DNA of 64,000 bases, taken from JBLZUR01 sp048565625. Lineage in GTDB: Bacteria > Pseudomonadota > Alphaproteobacteria > Sphingomonadales > Sphingomonadaceae. Below the pieces are notes generated by a model that did not search any database, had not been told where the DNA came from, and worked only from the letters and a program-made list of their open reading frames with translations. The DNA lies in the NCBI RefSeq assembly GCF_048565625.1, contig NZ_JBLZUR010000002.1:1178001-1242000 (forward strand), written 5' to 3'. The position numbers and the translations under genes are program-made. Shown here piece by piece: positions 1 through 9,287 of the stretch (the first letter of the stretch is position 1; each line of letters begins with the position of its first letter).

Positions 1-1545
1 CCGCAGCGGACGCTGTATCAGGGCTTGGGCGATGCCGATAAGGCGGCGATCAGCGAGGCGCTGACGGGTGCGGGGATCAAGAGCAGCTTCGACAATAACG
101 GCACCTTGACCGTCAACGAGGACGATTTCTACAAGGCGCGCATGACGCTGGCGGCTCAGGGTCTGCCGAAGAGCGAGCCGGGTGGATACCAGATCCTCGA
201 CCAGCTCCCCCTCGGCGTCAGCCGCGCGGTGGAGGGCGAGCGCCTGCGCCAAGCGCGCGAGACCGAGCTGGCCCGTTCGATCCAGGAGATCGAGGCCGTG
301 GCCGAGGCGCGCGTCCACCTCGCGACCCCGGAACAGTCCGTGTTCCTGCGCGACAATGCACAGCCCTCCGCCTCCGTCGTTCTCCGACTGAACGCCGGGC
401 GTTCGCTCAGCCAGGATCAGGTGCGTTCGATCGTCAACCTCGTCGCCTCCTCCGTGCCGGGCATGAAGCCCGATGCCGTGACGGTGGTCGATCAGGCGGG
501 CGAGCTGCTGACCAAGGATGGTGCGGCGGGTGGCGACAGCGCCGGCGACAAGCGCATCGAGTTCCAGCGCAAGCTGGAGGACAAGTACCGCCAGCAGCTT
601 ATCACCCTGCTGACCCCGCTGGTCGGCGCGGGCAACTTTACTGCCGAGGTGCAGGCCGATGTCGACCTGGACGAGACCCAGGCGACCCGCGAGAGCTATG
701 ACAAGGAGGGTGCCGCCCTCCGCGCCGAGCAGGGCCAGTGGACCGCGACCGACGCCAACAATGGCGAGAACGCCGGCGGAATTCCGGGTGCGCTGTCCAA
801 CACGCCGCCTGCCGCCGCCACGGTGCAGCCGGGTGCGCCCGGCCAGCCGCCGGCCAACGCCGCCGAGGCCGCCGCCCAGCCGAACCCGACCAAGCAGAAC
901 GACAGCTTTACCCGCAGCTTCGAACTGGGCAAGGAAGTCTCCGTCACCAAGGCGACGCCGGGTTCGGTCAAGCGCCTGTCGGTCGCGGTGGTCCTGCGCG
1001 AAGCGGCCGGTGCCAAGAAGCGCACCCCTGCCGAGGTCGAGCAGATCACCCAGCTGATCCGTGCGGCGACCGGCTTCACCCAGCAGCGCGGCGATGTCGT
1101 CAGCGTCATCTCCCGCCCGTTCGACGGGGCGGCTGCCGACGAGGCCAGTGCCAAGTGGTACGAGGCGAGCTGGCTGCCGATGGTGGTGCGCAATGCCACC
1201 GCCCTGGTGATCGCGCTCCTCGTCCTCTTCATCGGGGTGAAGCCGCTGGTCGGCATGATGACCAAGAAGCAGGCCGCCGCCGCCAAGGCCGCTGCCGAGC
1301 CGGTCGATGCCGAGGGCCGCGCCCTGCCGACGCCGGACGGTGCCGCCGCCGAGGGGAATGACGAGCAGGCCGCCGCCGACGCCGCCTTCGCCGCCCGCAA
1401 GGCCGCCGCCCGCTCCGCCGGGTCGAGCCTGGAAATGTTGGACAGCGCACGGAGCTATGACGACAAGGTTGCGTTGGTCCGTGAGTTCACCCGCGAAGAC
1501 CCGACGCGCGCCGCGCTCGCCGTCAAAGAAATGATCCGGAGCTAG
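1..1545 (+). CDS. fliF: Flagellar MS-ring protein FliF (5' end cut by window)
   Basis: FliF forms the inner-membrane MS ring, the base of the flagellum and housing of the export gate. The frame is open from base 1, and the codons before the first possible start (TTG at 25) read PQRTLYQG, matching the FliF N-terminal ring-building domain, so the true start lies outside the window. The 514 visible codons hold the YscJ/FliF ring domain, a Pro/Ala/Gln-rich linker (about 780-900), a transmembrane helix (about 1185-1250) and a C-terminal tail ending EMIRS that in this family binds FliG. fliG follows after 6 bases. The missing piece should be short, since FliF is usually about 550 residues. Confidence 0.96.
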   Translation, partial: PQRTLYQGLGDADKAAISEALTGAGIKSSFDNNGTLTVNEDDFYKARMTLAAQGLPKSEPGGYQILDQLPLGVSRAVEGERLRQARETELARSIQEIEAVAEARVHLATPEQSVFLRDNAQPSASVVLRLNAGRSLSQDQVRSIVNLVASSVPGMKPDAVTVVDQAGELLTKDGAAGGDSAGDKRIEFQRKLEDKYRQQLITLLTPLVGAGNFTAEVQADVDLDETQATRESYDKEGAALRAEQGQWTATDANNGENAGGIPGALSNTPPAAATVQPGAPGQPPANAAEAAAQPNPTKQNDSFTRSFELGKEVSVTKATPGSVKRLSVAVVLREAAGAKKRTPAEVEQITQLIRAATGFTQQRGDVVSVISRPFDGAAADEASAKWYEASWLPMVVRNATALVIALLVLFIGVKPLVGMMTKKQAAAAKAAAEPVDAEGRALPTPDGAAAEGNDEQAAADAAFAARKAAARSAGSSLEMLDSARSYDDKVALVREFTREDPTRAALAVKEMIRS

Positions 1546-1551
1546 AACGAC

Positions 1552-2565
1552 ATGGCGATGGAACCCCCGGCCCGTGGCTTTACCGGCGCAGAGCGCGCCG
1601 CCGTCTTGATGATGCTGGTCGGCGAGGAGGAGGCGGCCGCCATCCTCCAGAAGCTGGAGCCCGATGAGGTCCAGCAGCTCGGCAAGGCGATGTTCGCGGT
1701 GGCAGACGTCGGCGAGGACCAGGTCTCCGTCGTGCTGGACGATTTCGTCAGCAAGGCGCGTGAGCAGACGGCGATCGGCTTCAACCGCCGCCCGCAGATC
1801 GAGCGGGTAATGACCAACGCGCTCGGCGCCGACAAGGCGGAGAGTGTGCTCGCCCGCATCGCGCCGCCGGAGGTGACGTCCGACATCGACCTGCTGAACT
1901 GGCTGCAGCCGAAGGAGATCGCCAAGCTGATCGAGCGGGAGAACCCGCAGATCGCGGCCGTGCTGATCGCCAATCTCGACAGCGGGCTTGCCGCCGACGT
2001 CCTCCAACTGCTGCCCGAGGCCGTGCAGCCGGACATCGTGCATCGTGTGGCGAAGCTCGGCCCGGTGACACCGGCCGCGCTGGAGATGCTGAAGAGCGTG
2101 CTGTCCGAGCGCCTCGCGCCGGGGCAGACGCAATCGACGATCACGCTTGGCGGCGCGAAGGAAGCCGCCAAGATCATGAACAACACGCGCAAGGCGACCG
2201 AGCAGCGCGTTATCACCAAGCTGCAGAAGGTCGACCGCGAGACCGCCAAGGCGATCGAGGACGAGATGTTCATCTTCGATCACCTGATGGCGCTGGACGA
2301 CAAGTCGATGGGTACGCTGCTGCGCGGTGTCGAGGCGGACCTGCTGATCGTCGCCCTGAAGGGCGTGGACGAATACAAGCGCGAGAAGATGCTCCGCTGC
2401 ATGTCGGCGCGCGCCGCCGATTCCATCCGCGACGAGATGGAGGCCAAGGGGCCGGTGCGGATGAGCGAAGTGCTGGAGGCGCAGCGCGGGATCCTGGTGA
2501 TCGCCCGCAACCTCGCCAAGGAAGGCACCATCATGATGGGTTCGGGCGACGACGACTATGTCTAA
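1552..2565 (+). CDS. fliG: Flagellar motor switch protein FliG
   Basis: FliG is the rotor protein that contacts the MotA stator and, with FliM and FliN, forms the C ring that sets rotation direction. The 337-residue product has the usual length. It begins with the FliF-binding domain (RAAVLMMLVGEEEAAAIL), continues with armadillo-like middle and C-terminal domains, and ends in the torque helix region with its charged residues (MLRCMSARAADSIRDEME). The ATG at 1552 is followed by a second ATG at 1558; the first is taken. The end overlaps fliH by 8 bases, which suggests translational coupling. Confidence 0.97.
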   Translation: MAMEPPARGFTGAERAAVLMMLVGEEEAAAILQKLEPDEVQQLGKAMFAVADVGEDQVSVVLDDFVSKAREQTAIGFNRRPQIERVMTNALGADKAESVLARIAPPEVTSDIDLLNWLQPKEIAKLIERENPQIAAVLIANLDSGLAADVLQLLPEAVQPDIVHRVAKLGPVTPAALEMLKSVLSERLAPGQTQSTITLGGAKEAAKIMNNTRKATEQRVITKLQKVDRETAKAIEDEMFIFDHLMALDDKSMGTLLRGVEADLLIVALKGVDEYKREKMLRCMSARAADSIRDEMEAKGPVRMSEVLEAQRGILVIARNLAKEGTIMMGSGDDDYV

Positions 2566-3364
2566 GGAAGGCTGGACCGCCGATTTCGCGGCGGCTGTTG
2601 CGGGCGCGGTGTCGCCGAAGTCGTTCGTGCCGCAGGGCGATGCCGGTGCGTTCGTCGCGGGTGCGCCCTTCGCGGTGCCGGTGACGGAGGAGGCGTTCGG
2701 CCGCCTGCTGGAGGCGCGTCGCCAGAGCTTTGCGCCGCAGCCTGCTGCGTGGACGCGGCCCGCGGCGAGCGACGGTTTCACGCCGGGCTTCGCCGGTGCG
2801 CCTGCCGCGCCCTTCGTGGCGCCCGCCGTGGCTGAGCCGGTGATCGAGATCGTGGAAGAGATCGTGCCGGAGGTGATCGAGCCGCCGGTGCCGCAGTTCG
2901 ACGAGGCCGAGGTCTATGCCGCCGGCTTCGCCGAGGGCGAGCGGGTGGCGCGCGAGGCCTATGAGGCGTCCACCGACGCCTGCGCCAAGATGATCGCGGG
3001 CCTGGCGGGCGCGACCGGGTTCGACCGCGCCGCACTTTCCGAGCGGTTGCGGAACACGGTGCTGGCGCTGGTGCAGCAGGTGGTCGGCGAGTGCGGAGTG
3101 TCGCCCGCGCTGCTGAGCCAGCGGATCGATCGCGCGATCGGGATGCTGGCGGATGTGACCGAGCCGGCACGCCTGTTCCTGCACCCGGACGATCTGGCGA
3201 TGCTGGACGGCAGCCTGCCGGGCAACGTCGCGAGCGTTGGGGATGAGAAGATGAGCCGCGGCAGCTTCCGGCTTGAGACGCTGACCGCCGAGGTCGAGGA
3301 CGGCCCGGCGATGTGGCTGGATCAGTTGACTGCCGCGCTCGACACCGTCGCCCTTCCGGAGTGA
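2558..3364 (+). CDS. fliH: Flagellar assembly protein FliH
   Basis: FliH holds the FliI ATPase in check and docks it to the export apparatus. The 268-residue product has a low-complexity Ala/Pro/Val-rich N-terminal half and a C-terminal half (from about residue 125) with the alternating helical pattern and the C-terminal fold typical of FliH/YscL (RTSVL-like region replaced here by NTVLALVQQVVGECGVS). The primary sequence of this family is poorly conserved, so position between fliG and fliI carries much of the weight. Its ATG lies inside the last codons of fliG; fliI starts 10 bases after its stop. Confidence 0.88.
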   Translation: MSKEGWTADFAAAVAGAVSPKSFVPQGDAGAFVAGAPFAVPVTEEAFGRLLEARRQSFAPQPAAWTRPAASDGFTPGFAGAPAAPFVAPAVAEPVIEIVEEIVPEVIEPPVPQFDEAEVYAAGFAEGERVAREAYEASTDACAKMIAGLAGATGFDRAALSERLRNTVLALVQQVVGECGVSPALLSQRIDRAIGMLADVTEPARLFLHPDDLAMLDGSLPGNVASVGDEKMSRGSFRLETLTAEVEDGPAMWLDQLTAALDTVALPE

Positions 3365-3374
3365 TCCGCGCCTT

Positions 3375-4700
3375 ATGATCACCGAGCACGCCAGCGCCGT
3401 CCTCGACCGGCTCGCCCAGACGCCGATCCAGCTGATGCCGAAGATGACGGCGCGGCTGTCGTCCTTCGACGGACTGCTGATGGAGGCGGTGGGCCTCGCC
3501 ATGCCGATCGGCATGATCTGCGAGGTGGATACGGCGGACGGCGGCAAGATCCAGGCGGAGGTCATCGGCTTCCGCAATGGCCGCACGATCATGATGAACC
3601 TGGGCGGCCAGGCGCCGTTGCTGCCGCGCGCCGCCGTGCGCCCGATGGGGTCGCCGGGTGCGGCCGAAGTGGGCGAAGCGATGCTGGGGCGCGTGGTCGA
3701 CGGGACGGGCGCGCCGATCGACGGGCTCGGCCCGATCCGGGGTGCGGCGCGTTGGCCGCTCGCCGGCAAGATGCAGAACCCGCTGGATCGCGGCCGCGTG
3801 CTGGAGCCGCTGGATGTCGGCGTGCGCGCGATCAACGGGCTGCTGACGATCGGGCAAGGGCAGCGCATCGGCATCATGGCGGGATCTGGCGTCGGCAAGT
3901 CCGTGCTGCTGGGCATGATGGTGCGCGCGACCAACGCCGACGTCGTGGTCGTCGGCCTGATCGGCGAGCGCAGCCGCGAGGTGACCGATTTTCTTGAGAC
4001 CAAGCTGCCGGGCGAGGCGCGGGCCAAGGCGGTGGTGGTCGCGGTGCCGGCGAACCATTCGCCGGTGCTGCGTATCCGAGGCGCAATGCGCGCGACAGCG
4101 ATCGCCGAGGCGTTCCGCGACGAGGGCAAGCGCGTGCTGCTGATCATCGACAGCCTGACGCGCGTTGCCCATGCGGGTCGCGAGATCGGGCTGGCGCTGG
4201 GCGAGCCGGCATCGGCGCGCGGCTATCCGCCGTCCGCCATTGCCATGCTGCCGAACCTGATCGAGCGGGCAGGGGCGGATGTGAACACCGGCGGGTCGAT
4301 CACCGCGATCTACACCGTGCTGGCGGATGGCGACGACGGGTCCGACCCGGTGGTCGATTCGGCGCGCGCGATCCTCGATGGGCATATCGTCCTGTCGCGC
4401 AGCCTGGCCGAGCGGGGCATCTATCCGGCGATCGACGTGGGACCTTCGGTCAGCCGCGTGATGAGCGATATCGTGGTGCCGGAACACGCCAAGGCCGCGC
4501 GCAAGCTGCGCCGCCACCTCGCCACTTATGAAGAGAACCGCGACCTCATCCTCATGGGCGCATACCGGCACGGCACCGATCCGGAGATCGACAGCGCGAT
4601 CGCCCATCATGGGGCGGTGATGAATTACGTCCAGCAATCGCCCGAGGACAAGGTGAGCCTGGATACGGCGGTCGGTGAACTCGTCGCGGTGTTCGGCTGA
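3375..4700 (+). CDS. fliI: Flagellum-specific ATPase FliI
   Basis: FliI is the type III export ATPase, homologous to the F1 beta subunit, that helps feed substrates to the export gate. The 441-residue product shows the Walker A loop GSGVGKS at residues 170-176, a Walker B stretch (VLLIIDSLTRVAHAGREIG), and the family signature around DPVVDSARAILDGHIVLSR. Length is standard. The stop codon is followed one base later by the probable ATG of fliJ. Confidence 0.97.
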   Translation: MITEHASAVLDRLAQTPIQLMPKMTARLSSFDGLLMEAVGLAMPIGMICEVDTADGGKIQAEVIGFRNGRTIMMNLGGQAPLLPRAAVRPMGSPGAAEVGEAMLGRVVDGTGAPIDGLGPIRGAARWPLAGKMQNPLDRGRVLEPLDVGVRAINGLLTIGQGQRIGIMAGSGVGKSVLLGMMVRATNADVVVVGLIGERSREVTDFLETKLPGEARAKAVVVAVPANHSPVLRIRGAMRATAIAEAFRDEGKRVLLIIDSLTRVAHAGREIGLALGEPASARGYPPSAIAMLPNLIERAGADVNTGGSITAIYTVLADGDDGSDPVVDSARAILDGHIVLSRSLAERGIYPAIDVGPSVSRVMSDIVVPEHAKAARKLRRHLATYEENRDLILMGAYRHGTDPEIDSAIAHHGAVMNYVQQSPEDKVSLDTAVGELVAVFG

Positions 4701-4701
4701 G

Positions 4702-5142
4702 ATGCGCGATCCCAAGCGCCTCGGCCGGTTGCTGCGCGTCCGCGAGGTGCAGCGCGACATCGCGCAGGCGCAGGAAAGCCAGGCGCGCGGGCAACTCGCC
4801 ACCGCCGAGCAGCTGGTGCAGCGGATCGACCAGCTGGTCGCCGATCAGGCGCCGTCGGAGGGGTTCGCCCATGCGCTGACGCTGGCAGCGGGGGCGGTTT
4901 ATCGGACACGCCTGACCGACTCGCGCGTGAACGCGCAGGGGCGCGTGTTCAACGCAGAGCGTGCCGTGGAGATGAAGGTCGAGGCGACCAAGTCGGCGCG
5001 GCGCGACCATAACGCGATGGAAAAGCTGGTCGAGCGCGCGAAGAAGCAGCTGGCCATGCAGGAGATGCGCAAGCTCTCCGACGAGATGCCGAGCGGACGG
5101 GCTGGCACGAAGCTTGCGAAAGAGGAAGCTGGCCGGGGCTGA
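4702..5142 (+). CDS. fliJ: Flagellar export protein FliJ
   Basis: FliJ is the coiled-coil stalk that sits in the FliI hexamer and links it to FlhA. The 146-residue product is mainly helical and rich in Gln, Arg, Glu and Ala (REVQRDIAQAQESQARGQL), as expected. A longer reading from 4675 would overlap fliI by 26 bases; the ATG at 4702, directly after the fliI stop, gives the normal FliJ N-terminus MRDPKRLGRLL and is preferred. The sequence family is weakly conserved, so the call rests on size, composition and gene order. Confidence 0.85.
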   Translation: MRDPKRLGRLLRVREVQRDIAQAQESQARGQLATAEQLVQRIDQLVADQAPSEGFAHALTLAAGAVYRTRLTDSRVNAQGRVFNAERAVEMKVEATKSARRDHNAMEKLVERAKKQLAMQEMRKLSDEMPSGRAGTKLAKEEAGRG

Positions 5143-5168
5143 CGATGCGCCCCGCATAAGGGGCAGGC

Positions 5169-7661
5169 ATGGACGTCACCAGCGTTTCGATCGGTATCAC
5201 TGGCAAGACGAGCGGATCGGCCGCCGCGCCCGGCGGAGGCGGGGAGGCGTTCGGCGGCCTGTTTGCGGCCCTGGGCGAGCAGGTTGCCGTTGAGGGGGAG
5301 ACCCCGTCCGTTACGATCCCCGATGTTCCTCTGAGCGGTGCGGCCGTGCGGCAGGTGCTTGCCGATGGCGGCAAGATCCTGCCGCCCGACGATCCCACCG
5401 CGATCCTGGCGCTGTTCAGTCCGCAGCCTCCTGCGAGTGTGGAGGACGGCGAGGCCCTGCCGGCGGCAAAAGCGCCAAGGCCGACGACGCATGGTCCTGC
5501 CGTCTTGCTTCCCGCCGACATCGCCGAAGATGCGGAGCCGGTTGCTGCCTCGCAAACGGAAGAGGCGAAGACCGCCGAGGCGAAACCCGCACCCACCACC
5601 CGGAAATCTGTCGAGCCGCAGCCTCTTGTGCAGAATGCGCTCGTGCCGATCGAGCCGAAGATAGCCGCGCCCAGCCCTGAGCAGGAGCGGCCGCCGGTAA
5701 CCTTAGCGTCCAAGGGCAAGGGTGCTGTCGATCCGATCCGGCCGGTGCGGGAACAGGGCGCCGCTGTTCTGGCTCCGGCAGGTGTGTCGGCACCGCAGGC
5801 CGCCGACAAACCTCGCTCGGCGACTTCGCCGTCACCCGCCACAGTCCTGATCGCGCCAAAGGAAGGCGCGCCTGATCTCGATCGTGCGGCGATGCCGCTG
5901 CCGCGCAAGGGCGAAGGTGCGGTCGATCCGATCCGGTCCGTGCCGGACCAGAGCACTGCTGCCCCAGCTCCGGTCAAGGTATCGACACCACAAAACGCCG
6001 GTAAGCCCACCCCGGTGGCGCCACCACCGAGCAACAAGGTTGCTCCTGCGCCCGAGCGCGCTGAGGTTGTGGGGACACCATCGCCCACGCTAGCCCTGAA
6101 CCAGCGTAAGGTGGCCGCGCCTGATCGCGGACGCGGAGAGGTGCCGCTGCCGCCAAGGGGCAAGGGTGCGGTCGATCCGATCCGGTCCGTGCCGGACCAG
6201 AGCACTGCTGCCCCAGCTCCGGTCGAGGTATCGACACCACAAAACGCCGGCAAGCCCACCCCGGTGGCGCCACCACCGAGCAACAAGGTTTCTCCTGCGC
6301 CCGAGCACGCTGAGGTTGTGGGGACACCATCGCCCACGCCAGCCCTGAACCAGCGTAAGGTGGCCGCGCCCGATCGCGGACGCGGAGAGGTGCCGCTGCC
6401 GCCAAGGGCCAAGGGTGCGGTCGATCCGATCCGGCCCTTGCCGCACCAGAGCGCCGCGGTTCCGGCTCAAGCGGATGGCGCTGCTCCGCAGGCTCCTGAT
6501 GACCGATCGGCGCCGACGCAGTCTTCCGCTGTCATGATCGAGCCTATGGTGGTCACGCCTGGTCTTGATCGCGAAGCGCCCGCGGTGACTTCGCCGCAGA
6601 AGGGCAAGGGCGCTGTCGACCCGATCAGGCCGCTCCTCGTCGGCGCAACGGACATTATTCCGCAAGAGCCTGTAAGCGAAGTTCCCATCGTAGTACGACC
6701 GGCGGGCGACGAGGTGACTGTGAGCCTGCCAGCGCAGCCGCCATATGCGGCAGTTCAGCCGACGACGGAGCGAGCGCTGGGGCTGCAACGTGTAGCCGTA
6801 GCGGCTCCGGTACAGACCGGACCAGTCTTGCAGCCTCAACCTACTCCGGCTTTGGTAATGCCTGAGCGCGTGCCCGAGGTGATGACCTTCACCAAGCCTT
6901 CGGTCGCCACGCCCGAACTGCCGCGTCTGCGGGACGCGCTGGTTGGGGGGAAGGCCGGGGGGAGTGTGACGCCGGCGGCGAACATGGACATTCAGGCGCG
7001 CTTCGCGGCGGCTTCGGTGGTGCAGCCGCCGCCGATGCCAATCGGCGTGCAGATCAACGGGGCGACTCTGGCGTCGCTCGCGGCGGCGGGGGCGATCGTG
7101 CGCAATCCTGCCGATGATCCGCCGCCTGCCGACGTGTCCGGCGATGCGATCGCGGCGCTGGCGGGAGTGACGCAGGCTCAGCCGGTCGGTCCTGCAGCGG
7201 TGTCAACTCCAGGTCAGGCCGTGGTCGATACCAGCCAGCAGGACTGGATGACGGCAATGATCGACCGGATCAGCGAGATGCAGGGGGCGGATGGATCGAA
7301 GGAGACGCGAATCCGCCTGCTGCCCGACGCTCTGGGCGCGATCGACATCTCCTTCCATCAGAAGGATGGCGAGATGCGGGTCTCGTTCAACGCGGAGAAC
7401 CCGCATGCCCGCGCGCTCCTCGCCGAACATGCTTCAAGGCTTCAGGAGATGGCGGATCAACGCGGTCTTAAGCTTAATGAGGCACAAGCCGGCGGAAATG
7501 GTCCTGCCCCCAACATGGGTGGTGAGGCCTGGAGCCGGCAGCAGCAGAACCAGCAGCAGCAACGGCTCGCCGAGAACCCGGCCTCCCGAGCGCGCGCGAC
7601 GCGTGAGGAGCCGGCCGATGCGCCCGAGCCCGCCCGCGCGCCCCGCGAGCGACTCGCCTGA
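5169..7661 (+). CDS. fliK: Flagellar hook-length control protein FliK, repeat-containing
   Basis: FliK is the secreted molecular ruler that measures the hook and switches export specificity. The 830-residue product is long for FliK (often 400-650). Residues about 1-580 are Pro/Ala/Val-rich and disordered-looking; the conserved C-terminal substrate-switching domain lies near residues 690-780 (LLPDALGAIDISFHQKDGEM, then a Gln-rich tail). Between 5721 and 6629 the motif GAVDPIR occurs five times with spacing 195, 249, 249 and 195 bases, and two 249-bp copies are almost identical, so the ruler has grown by in-frame duplication. Because ruler length sets hook length in this family, repeat number may affect hook length (inference). 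Confidence 0.93.
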   Translation: MDVTSVSIGITGKTSGSAAAPGGGGEAFGGLFAALGEQVAVEGETPSVTIPDVPLSGAAVRQVLADGGKILPPDDPTAILALFSPQPPASVEDGEALPAAKAPRPTTHGPAVLLPADIAEDAEPVAASQTEEAKTAEAKPAPTTRKSVEPQPLVQNALVPIEPKIAAPSPEQERPPVTLASKGKGAVDPIRPVREQGAAVLAPAGVSAPQAADKPRSATSPSPATVLIAPKEGAPDLDRAAMPLPRKGEGAVDPIRSVPDQSTAAPAPVKVSTPQNAGKPTPVAPPPSNKVAPAPERAEVVGTPSPTLALNQRKVAAPDRGRGEVPLPPRGKGAVDPIRSVPDQSTAAPAPVEVSTPQNAGKPTPVAPPPSNKVSPAPEHAEVVGTPSPTPALNQRKVAAPDRGRGEVPLPPRAKGAVDPIRPLPHQSAAVPAQADGAAPQAPDDRSAPTQSSAVMIEPMVVTPGLDREAPAVTSPQKGKGAVDPIRPLLVGATDIIPQEPVSEVPIVVRPAGDEVTVSLPAQPPYAAVQPTTERALGLQRVAVAAPVQTGPVLQPQPTPALVMPERVPEVMTFTKPSVATPELPRLRDALVGGKAGGSVTPAANMDIQARFAAASVVQPPPMPIGVQINGATLASLAAAGAIVRNPADDPPPADVSGDAIAALAGVTQAQPVGPAAVSTPGQAVVDTSQQDWMTAMIDRISEMQGADGSKETRIRLLPDALGAIDISFHQKDGEMRVSFNAENPHARALLAEHASRLQEMADQRGLKLNEAQAGGNGPAPNMGGEAWSRQQQNQQQQRLAENPASRARATREEPADAPEPARAPRERLA
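5917..6414 (+). repeat. Two tandem 249-bp in-frame repeats within fliK
   Basis: The segments 5917-6165 and 6166-6414 are nearly identical, differing at only a few bases, and each encodes 83 residues starting at the motif GAVDPIRSVPDQ. Related but diverged units flank them, with GAVDPIR starting at 5721 and 6609. The low divergence suggests a recent duplication that could still expand or contract by slippage or recombination. Each copy also carries a short dyad, GGTCCG-TGC-CGGACC. Confidence 0.97.
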
Positions 7662-7681
7662 CACGAGACGGAGACTGAGCG

Positions 7682-8314
7682 ATGAGTGAAGAGAAGCCGG
7701 CCGGCGAGGCCAAGAAGAAAAAGGGCGGCATGGGGAAGATCCTCATGCTGGGTGGCGGCGTGGTGCTGGTGCTGGGCGCCGGCATCGGCGGCGGCATCTA
7801 TGCGACCCAGTCCGGCATCGTCGGCGGCGGCGCGCATGCAGCGCCCATTGAGGACCCGAACATCCCCAAGCTCGTCAAGAAGGGCGAGGGGCATGAGGAG
7901 GAAGCGGCCGAGGGTGGCGAAGGCGGCGGCCATGGCGGGGGCGAAGGCGAAGGTGATTCGGGCGGCAAGGCCGAAGGCACCGAGGGCGGCGAGAAGTACG
8001 AGTCGACCTACTACACGATGGAAAAAGAATTCACGTCGAACCTGCGCGACAGCCCGCACTTCGTCCAGATCGGCCTGTCACTGTCGACGCATTACGACAA
8101 GCGCGTGATCGGCAACGTCAAGAACAACGATATCCCGCTGCGTTCGGCCATCCTGATGACGCTGTCCAACGCAACCGAGGACCAGGTCTTCACTCAGGAG
8201 GGCAAGGAGCAGCTGGCGGAGCAGATCCGTAAGGCGATCAACACGACGCTGGAGAAGAAAGCGGGCTTCGGCGGGATTGGTAACGTCTATTTTACCAACT
8301 TCATTGTTCAATAG
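7682..8314 (+). CDS. fliL: Flagellar basal-body protein FliL
   Basis: FliL is a single-span inner-membrane protein that surrounds and stabilises the stator units. The 210-residue product has a Lys-rich cytoplasmic start (KKKKGGMGK), one transmembrane helix (about residues 20-42), a long Gly/Glu/His-rich linker (about residues 60-105) and the periplasmic FliL domain ending in TNFIVQ, the usual end of the family. The Gly/Glu linker is longer than in many FliL proteins. fliM follows after 6 bases. Confidence 0.93.
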   Translation: MSEEKPAGEAKKKKGGMGKILMLGGGVVLVLGAGIGGGIYATQSGIVGGGAHAAPIEDPNIPKLVKKGEGHEEEAAEGGEGGGHGGGEGEGDSGGKAEGTEGGEKYESTYYTMEKEFTSNLRDSPHFVQIGLSLSTHYDKRVIGNVKNNDIPLRSAILMTLSNATEDQVFTQEGKEQLAEQIRKAINTTLEKKAGFGGIGNVYFTNFIVQ

Positions 8315-8320
8315 GTAACG

Positions 8321-9286
8321 ATGACAGACGCCCTCCTCCGTGACGCGCCAGGCGTGGCCTTTGCCGAGCCCGATGATTCGGTGCTCGGCGCGGGTCCGCG
8401 TGCGCGCCATGCCGAGGTGCTGGGCTCCGGCAAGCTTTCGACGCTGGGCGATCTTCACTCTCTGCAGCAGCTCTGCGACAGACAGGCCAAGCTGATGCGC
8501 GACGTGTTCGAGCCGCTTCTGCGCCGCCAGCCGCGCGTGGTGGCGGAGCCGCTAAGGGTCGAATCGTTCGGGAACTACGTCGCCTGCCTGCCGCAGGGGC
8601 TGATCAGCCTGAACCTGCTGCGCATGGCACCGCTGACCGGCAACGCGCTGGTGGTGATGGACGCGGGCTTCGTCCTGTCGGTGGTGGACCTTTTCTTCGG
8701 CGGATCGGGCGCGGTGCCCAACGCATTGCCGCCCGAGTTCACGGGTGCCGAAGAGGCGATCGCCAAGCGCGCGGTGAGCGAGATCGCCGACATGCTGACG
8801 CGCAGCTGGGTCGAGCTGGCCGAGGTCAGCTTCGCGCCGTTCGCCCGCGAATCGAACGTGAAGATGCTGAGCCATCTCGACGCCGACGACTCGGTGGTCA
8901 TCACGCGCTTCGAGCTGACGACGGCGGGCGGGCAGATGACGCATGTCGACATCGTCTATCCGGTGATGGCGCTGAAGCCCCTCGCCCCGGTGCTGGGTGC
9001 CAAGGTGCAGTCGAAGCGGGGCGGCGGCGATCCGAAGTGGAAGCATGAGCTGACCCGCGCCGTGATGCAGGTGCCGCTGTCGGTCCGCACCGTGCTGGCC
9101 GAGCCGGTCGTGCCGCTCTCCATGCTGATGGACCTGAAGCCCGGCGACATCATCCCCATCGAGTTCGGGCAGGAGATCCCGATCATCGTAAGCAACAACC
9201 GCTTCGCCACCGGCACCGTCGGCCAGGCGAACGGCCGGACCGCGCTCCGGCTAGAGCGGCTCGAAACCGTGAAAGACGAGGAATAA
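8321..9286 (+). CDS. fliM: Flagellar motor switch protein FliM
   Basis: FliM is the middle C-ring protein that binds CheY-P and passes the signal to FliG. The 321-residue product has the CheC-like middle domain with the GGSG loop (VVDLFFGGSGAV, the usual GGXG FliG-contact motif) and the C-terminal SpoA domain (LMDLKPGDIIPIEF) that pairs with FliN. The N-terminus reads MTDALLRDAPGVAF and lacks a clear LSQxEIDALL-type CheY-binding segment. ATG at 8321 is preceded by a weak ribosome-binding site; fliN starts one base after the stop. Confidence 0.95.
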   Translation: MTDALLRDAPGVAFAEPDDSVLGAGPRARHAEVLGSGKLSTLGDLHSLQQLCDRQAKLMRDVFEPLLRRQPRVVAEPLRVESFGNYVACLPQGLISLNLLRMAPLTGNALVVMDAGFVLSVVDLFFGGSGAVPNALPPEFTGAEEAIAKRAVSEIADMLTRSWVELAEVSFAPFARESNVKMLSHLDADDSVVITRFELTTAGGQMTHVDIVYPVMALKPLAPVLGAKVQSKRGGGDPKWKHELTRAVMQVPLSVRTVLAEPVVPLSMLMDLKPGDIIPIEFGQEIPIIVSNNRFATGTVGQANGRTALRLERLETVKDEE

Positions 9287-9287
9287 G

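Noticed and set aside
696..1400. 234-residue open frame on the - strand inside fliF
   Set aside because: Shadow of a GC-rich + strand gene; its composition follows the third-codon bias of fliF and no domain is recognisable.
5917..6414. Possible CRISPR array or assembly duplication in fliK
   Set aside because: Units are 249 bp, in frame, contiguous without spacers, and fit an in-frame protein repeat. Assembly duplication cannot be excluded, but small differences between copies argue against it.
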